Shown here one piece after another: positions 62,694-64,000 of a DNA stretch of 64,000 nucleotides (positions within the stretch are counted from its first letter, which is position 1; the number at the start of each line of letters is the position of its first letter). The position numbers were made by a program, and so were the translations under genes. This DNA comes from Trabulsiella odontotermitis (GTDB lineage Bacteria > Pseudomonadota > Gammaproteobacteria > Enterobacterales > Enterobacteriaceae), in NCBI RefSeq assembly GCF_001297775.1, contig NZ_LIFX01000005.1, forward strand, positions 186,001 through 250,000. The letters run 5' to 3'. The notes under the pieces are model-generated. The model was not told the DNA's origin. It saw only the letters and a program-made list of their open reading frames with translations, and ran no database searches.

Positions 62694-64000
62694 TTAATCG
62701 TCCAGGAAGCTACGCAGCACTTCAGAGCGGCTCGGATGACGCAGTTTACGCAGCGCCTTCGCTTCGATCTGACGGATACGTTCGCGGGTAACGTCAAACT
62801 GTTTACCCACTTCTTCCAGCGTGTGGTCGGTGTTCATATCGATACCGAAACGCATACGCAGGACTTTCGCTTCACGGGCGGTGAGACCCGCCAGTACGTC
62901 GTGGGTGGCAGCACGCAGGCTCTCGGTGGTCGCAGAATCCAGCGGCAGCTCGAGGGTGGTATCCTCGATGAAATCACCCAGATGCGAATCTTCATCGTCG
63001 CCGATCGGCGTTTCCATGGAGATAGGCTCTTTGGCGATCTTCAGCACTTTACGGATTTTGTCTTCCGGCATCAGCATGCGTTCGGCCAGCTCTTCCGGCG
63101 TCGGTTCGCGACCCATTTCCTGCAACATCTGGCGGGAGATACGGTTGAGTTTGTTGATGGTCTCAATCATATGCACCGGAATACGGATGGTGCGCGCCTG
63201 ATCGGCGATGGAACGGGTGATCGCCTGACGGATCCACCAGGTTGCGTAGGTGGAGAACTTGTAACCACGACGATATTCGAACTTATCCACCGCTTTCATC
63301 AGGCCGATGTTGCCTTCCTGAATCAGGTCGAGGAACTGCAGACCGCGGTTGGTGTATTTTTTGGCGATAGAAATAACCAGACGCAGGTTCGCTTCCACCA
63401 TCTCTTTCTTCGCACGGCGGGCTTTCGCTTCACCGATGGACATACGACGGTTGATGTCTTTTACCTGCTCGATGGTCAGGCCGGTCTCTTCTTCAATCTG
63501 GTGCAGCTTCTGCAAACCACGCTGAACGTCTTCCGCGACGTCGTGCAGTTTTTCAGACCACGGCTTGTTCATCGCGATGGCGGCGTTGAACCAGGTTTCG
63601 CTGGTTTCGTTGCCGGTGAACAGGGTGATGAAGTTCTTCTTCGGCATTTTGCACTGTTCAACACACAGTTTCATGATGATGCGTTCCTGAGTACGAACGC
63701 GGTCCATCATGACGCGCATGCTGTTGACCAGATAGTCGAACTGTTTCGGTACCAGGCGGAACTGTTTGAACACTTCAGACAGCTTCAGGATCTCTTCCTG
63801 AGCGGCAGCGTGGCTGCGGCCTTTGGCTTTGATAGTGTCGCGCGTCACTTCGTACTGCGTGCGCAGCTCGGCGAATTTCTCACGCGCCAGTTCCGGATCG
63901 ATGCTGTTGTCGTCGTCGCTGGAATCGCTGTCGTCGTCTTCCTCTTCTTCGTCGTCATCGTCGTCCATCTCTTCCTGAGAGAGTTCGGAACCGACGTGCG
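62694..64000 (-). CDS. rpoD: RNA polymerase sigma-70 factor RpoD, 5' end outside window
   Basis: The C-terminal 435 residues of the 613-residue primary sigma factor. An acidic run of Asp/Glu lies near the window edge (non-conserved region). Region 2 contains [30 protein letters not shown] and the -10-binding [13 protein letters not shown]. Region 3 follows at [15 protein letters not shown]. Region 4 has the -35-recognising helix [20 protein letters not shown], and the protein ends RSFLDD. It is nearly identical to E. coli RpoD. The start codon and region 1.1 are beyond position 64000. Confidence 0.98.
   Translation of the reverse strand, partial: HVGSELSQEEMDDDDDEEEEDDDSDSSDDDNSIDPELAREKFAELRTQYEVTRDTIKAKGRSHAAAQEEILKLSEVFKQFRLVPKQFDYLVNSMRVMMDRVRTQERIIMKLCVEQCKMPKKNFITLFTGNETSETWFNAAIAMNKPWSEKLHDVAEDVQRGLQKLHQIEEETGLTIEQVKDINRRMSIGEAKARRAKKEMVEANLRLVISIAKKYTNRGLQFLDLIQEGNIGLMKAVDKFEYRRGYKFSTYATWWIRQAITRSIADQARTIRIPVHMIETINKLNRISRQMLQEMGREPTPEELAERMLMPEDKIRKVLKIAKEPISMETPIGDDEDSHLGDFIEDTTLELPLDSATTESLRAATHDVLAGLTAREAKVLRMRFGIDMNTDHTLEEVGKQFDVTRERIRQIEAKALRKLRHPSRSEVLRSFLDD

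Overview
The window looks like chromosomal DNA of a member of the Enterobacteriaceae close to Escherichia, Salmonella and Citrobacter. Three things point there: near-identity of the sigma-70 (rpoD) C-terminal part to the E. coli protein, the recognisable order rpoD-mug-ileX ... yqjH-yqjI-aer-patA, and a complete xdhABC/ygeVWXY-hyuA-yqeABC-mocA-ygfK-ssnA-ygfM-xdhD-xanQ-guaD-ghxQ block. A Citrobacter-like species is my best guess, because the window also carries the dga operon (known from Salmonella) and a cystathionine beta-synthase/gamma-lyase pair (known from Klebsiella). The genus cannot be proven from sequence reading alone.

Region 1 (1-27.9 kb) is an anaerobic purine/urate catabolism locus. 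It holds purine permeases (ghxQ, xanQ), guanine deaminase (guaD), two molybdenum-hydroxylase sets (xdhABC, and xdhD-ygfM with ygfK and ssnA), cofactor maturation genes (mocA, yqeC, yqeB), and a ring-opening/amino-acid end-game (hyuA, ygeY, ygeW, the diaminopropionate lyase ygeX, the carbamate kinase yqeA). The sigma-54 activator gene ygeV sits in its middle. I find well-spaced sigma-54 promoters before ygfK, ygeW and xdhA, each with TATCA/TGATA inverted repeats upstream that could be the YgeV binding sites.

Region 2 (27.9-35.3 kb) is the dga operon: a mannose-family PTS (dgaABCD), D-glucosaminate-6-phosphate ammonia-lyase (dgaE) and KDGP aldolase (dgaF). It has a near-perfect sigma-54 promoter and the LevR-type activator DgaR. 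Region 3 (35.4-43.9 kb) is an accessory stretch of small regulator/enzyme pairs: MocR-type yjiR with the DUF1127 microprotein yjiS, a LysR regulator with an aldehyde dehydrogenase, a second MocR with a CMD/AhpD-like protein, and a stand-alone hpaBC flavin monooxygenase pair.

Region 4 (43.9-50.7 kb) is the conserved patA-aer-yqjI-yqjH backbone with an extra chemoreceptor gene. Both chemotaxis genes have clear sigma-28 promoters. Region 5 (50.8-57.5 kb) adds a J-domain coiled-coil protein, a reverse transsulfuration operon and a divergent second MetNIQ transporter; the shared control region contains MetJ-box-like octamers.

Region 6 (57.5-62.0 kb) is an AT-rich, decayed island ending at the tRNA-Ile(CAU) gene ileX. 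It contains a DUF3289 gene broken by one TGA, a DUF943 gene, a P4-type CI immunity RNA with its first downstream gene, an orphan Phd antitoxin, a hexapeptide acyltransferase, a 47-bp duplicated tRNA end, an unknown gene and an integrase remnant with a lost catalytic arginine. Region 7 (62.0-64.0 kb) returns to backbone: ileX, mug and the 3' two-thirds of rpoD.
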